The notes below the pieces were generated by a model, which was given only the letters and a program-made list of their open reading frames with translations, was not told where the DNA came from and searched no databases. DNA of 6,554 bases, taken from assembly GCA_964647585.1 (NCBI GenBank), contig CAZYGG010000119.1, forward strand, positions 1 to 6,554, written 5' to 3'. Shown here piece after piece: positions 5,204-6,554 of this stretch; the first letter of the stretch is position 1; each line of letters opens with the position of its first letter. The stretch is from CAJINA01 sp964647585. Its GTDB lineage: Bacteria > Desulfobacterota > Desulfobacteria > Desulfobacterales > CAJINA01. The position numbers were made by a program, and so were the translations under genes.

Positions 5204-6554
5204 CTATCTCAGCAGCTTGACTTGATCTTGATAAACCGATCCCCCCTGGCCGTCAATACTTATGTAGTCTCCCGAGTCCAGGTGGTTGTCATCAAACCGG
5301 CAGGTGCGTTCCTTCTCGTTGCAGACCAGGTTGCCGCAGCCGACCACACAGGTTTTTTCCAGCCGGTGGGCAACCACGGCGGCATGGGATGTAGATCCTC
5401 CCCGGGCCGTCAACAGCGCGTCGGATGCAAAAACCTCGCGGATATCGTCAGGAACCGTATCTCCCCTTATCAGAATCAACCGGGTGTCCGGCTCTCTGCG
5501 GCGCCAGTGATCGATCTCTTCCAGGGTAAAGACAACCCGACCGGTCAGGGCCCCGCCGCTGACCCCGATGCCATAGCCTATCGCTTTCGCCTGGCGAATA
5601 GCCATGGGATCAAAGGTGGCCACCTCCTTGACCTCACGCATGGCCATGTCCCGGGCTTGCAGCAAGTGGAGGTCTTCGGGTGTATCGCCTTCAAAGGTAA
5701 ACTCCATCTCCTGCGGACTCCAGCCCCGCTCATAGATCAAGTGGTTCGCCCACTCTTTGAGTGTATTGTAGATCGCCGGAAAATGGGTTTCAAGGGTAAT
5801 ATCGGTCGGTCGCATTTCGATTCCCTGCTGAAAAATGGAAATGGGCTGGGTGGTCACCAGACCCGAGACAACATCCTCGCCCTGGTTTTCAATACTGAAA
5901 TCGCCCCACAGTTTGAGGATATCGCCGGACCAGCGGGGGTTATGGGTAAAAAAGACCCCGGAACCGGAAAGCTCGGAGATGTTGCCGAAAACCATCTCCT
6001 GGATAGTGACGGCCGTACCCCAGTCGTCGGATATACCCATGATCCGCCGGTAGGTGCCGGCCTTGTCCGAATACCAGGATTTAAAAACGGCCTTGATCAT
6101 CATGTAGAGCTGTTCAAACGGCTCTTCCAGGATGGCGATCCCCGCATCCTGAATCATCACCTTGTAGGCCAGGGCGATCTGCTTCATCTGCTCACCGGTG
6201 AACCCCCTTTTCAGTGAAACGCCCAGTTTCTGCTTGAAATCGCTGATAATGGCGTCAAAATCGTCCCGTTTCAAATCAAACGCCATACCGTAGCACTGCA
6301 GAAAACGCCGGTAGCTGTCCCAGGCAAACCACGGGTTGCCGCTTTTAGCAGCCATACCGTCCACTATTTTCTGATTGATCCCCACATTGAGAAACGTATC
6401 CAGCATACCCGGTTGCGATATGGCCGCCCCGCTGCGCGCGGACAGCAGCAGCGGGTTGTCGGGGGTTCCGAATTTTTTGCCGGTCTGCTTCTCTATGGAC
6501 CGGATCTGGGCCTTGACACTCAACTTGAAATTCTGTTCGGCCGGTTGGAAACCG
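5204..6554 (-). CDS. PPDK-like protein without the C-terminal barrel (partial, 5' end outside window)
   Basis: The frame is open to the window edge. The TTG at 6523 is an internal Leu codon, preceded in frame by ten codons (GFQPAEQNFK), so the true start lies further right. Numbering from that TTG, the protein matches the ATP-grasp domain of pyruvate phosphate dikinase: SARSGA (28-33, nucleotide-site Arg30), MLDTFLNVG (40-48), SYRRF (70-74), DWGTAV (167-172), MEFTFE (273-278) and LLQAR (287-291). The swivelling phosphohistidine domain follows, with TARGGSTSHAAVVA (372-385), His380 being the phospho-carrier, and GDYISIDG (418-425). It then stops at TAG after only 439 residues. Full PPDK is about 870-900 residues with a C-terminal PEP/pyruvate-binding TIM barrel, which is absent here and cannot fit in the 100 nt before gap. 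The ATP and His residues look intact, so autophosphorylation is plausible; transfer to pyruvate would need another polypeptide. It could be a standalone PEP/pyruvate-binding-domain protein rather than a true dikinase. Confidence 0.88.
   Translation of the reverse strand, partial: GFQPAEQNFKLSVKAQIRSIEKQTGKKFGTPDNPLLLSARSGAAISQPGMLDTFLNVGINQKIVDGMAAKSGNPWFAWDSYRRFLQCYGMAFDLKRDDFDAIISDFKQKLGVSLKRGFTGEQMKQIALAYKVMIQDAGIAILEEPFEQLYMMIKAVFKSWYSDKAGTYRRIMGISDDWGTAVTIQEMVFGNISELSGSGVFFTHNPRWSGDILKLWGDFSIENQGEDVVSGLVTTQPISIFQQGIEMRPTDITLETHFPAIYNTLKEWANHLIYERGWSPQEMEFTFEGDTPEDLHLLQARDMAMREVKEVATFDPMAIRQAKAIGYGIGVSGGALTGRVVFTLEEIDHWRRREPDTRLILIRGDTVPDDIREVFASDALLTARGGSTSHAAVVAHRLEKTCVVGCGNLVCNEKERTCRFDDNHLDSGDYISIDGQGGSVYQDQVKLLR

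Noticed and set aside
5150..6217. Plus-strand ORF of 355 codons
   Set aside because: It is antisense to the PPDK-like gene, whose frame carries clear conserved motifs. The plus-strand translation shows no recognisable domain and is a shadow of codon bias.
6521..6523. TTG as the start of the PPDK-like gene
   Set aside because: The frame stays open to the window edge and the family needs roughly 60 more N-terminal residues, so this is an internal Leu codon.

Overview
The window holds five protein-coding genes, all on the minus strand, plus repeat-rich spacers. Read in the direction of transcription (from high to low coordinates) they are: a pyruvate phosphate dikinase (PPDK)-like protein cut by the right edge of the window; a long glyceraldehyde-3-phosphate dehydrogenase (GAPDH); an acyl-CoA dehydrogenase; and electron transfer flavoprotein subunits beta and alpha (etfB-etfA). 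No tRNA, rRNA, CRISPR array, transposase, phage gene or recognisable defence gene was seen.

The gene set suggests an anaerobic or facultatively anaerobic bacterium that oxidises acyl-CoAs and interconverts pyruvate/PEP and triose phosphates. The EtfA subtype (TGLTADC and HRPQMATIRPG motifs), the acyl-CoA dehydrogenase beside etfBA, and dispersed-looking palindromic intergenic repeats fit a deltaproteobacterial (Desulfobacterota) genome. That taxonomic guess is inference from family resemblance, not a search result.

Layout: 1-244 is non-coding sequence downstream of etfA with several small palindromes. 245-2076 is etfA and etfB, translationally coupled through a one-base TGATG overlap. 2077-2346 is an A+T-rich spacer containing an imperfect nested inverted repeat. 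2347-3495 is the acyl-CoA dehydrogenase, best started at a TTG codon with a GGAGA ribosome-binding site. 3511-3870 is a tandem array of a 144/145-bp unit (two full copies, a degenerate partial copy on one side and a truncated one on the other) that runs up to the GAPDH stop codon. 3871-5103 is the GAPDH. 5104-5203 is a short spacer with a 6-bp hairpin. 5204-6554 is the PPDK-like gene, open at the window edge.

Functionally, the acyl-CoA dehydrogenase would pass electrons from its FAD to EtfAB, making 245-3495 a fatty-acid or acyl-CoA oxidation redox module. The GAPDH and PPDK-like protein belong to central carbon metabolism and may be a separate transcription unit, because the repeat array lies between them and the acyl-CoA dehydrogenase. 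The points most worth a second look are the PPDK-like protein without its PEP/pyruvate barrel, the 410-residue GAPDH with an atypical nucleotide-binding residue, and the two intergenic repeat structures. I found no convincing evidence of a wholly new system here.
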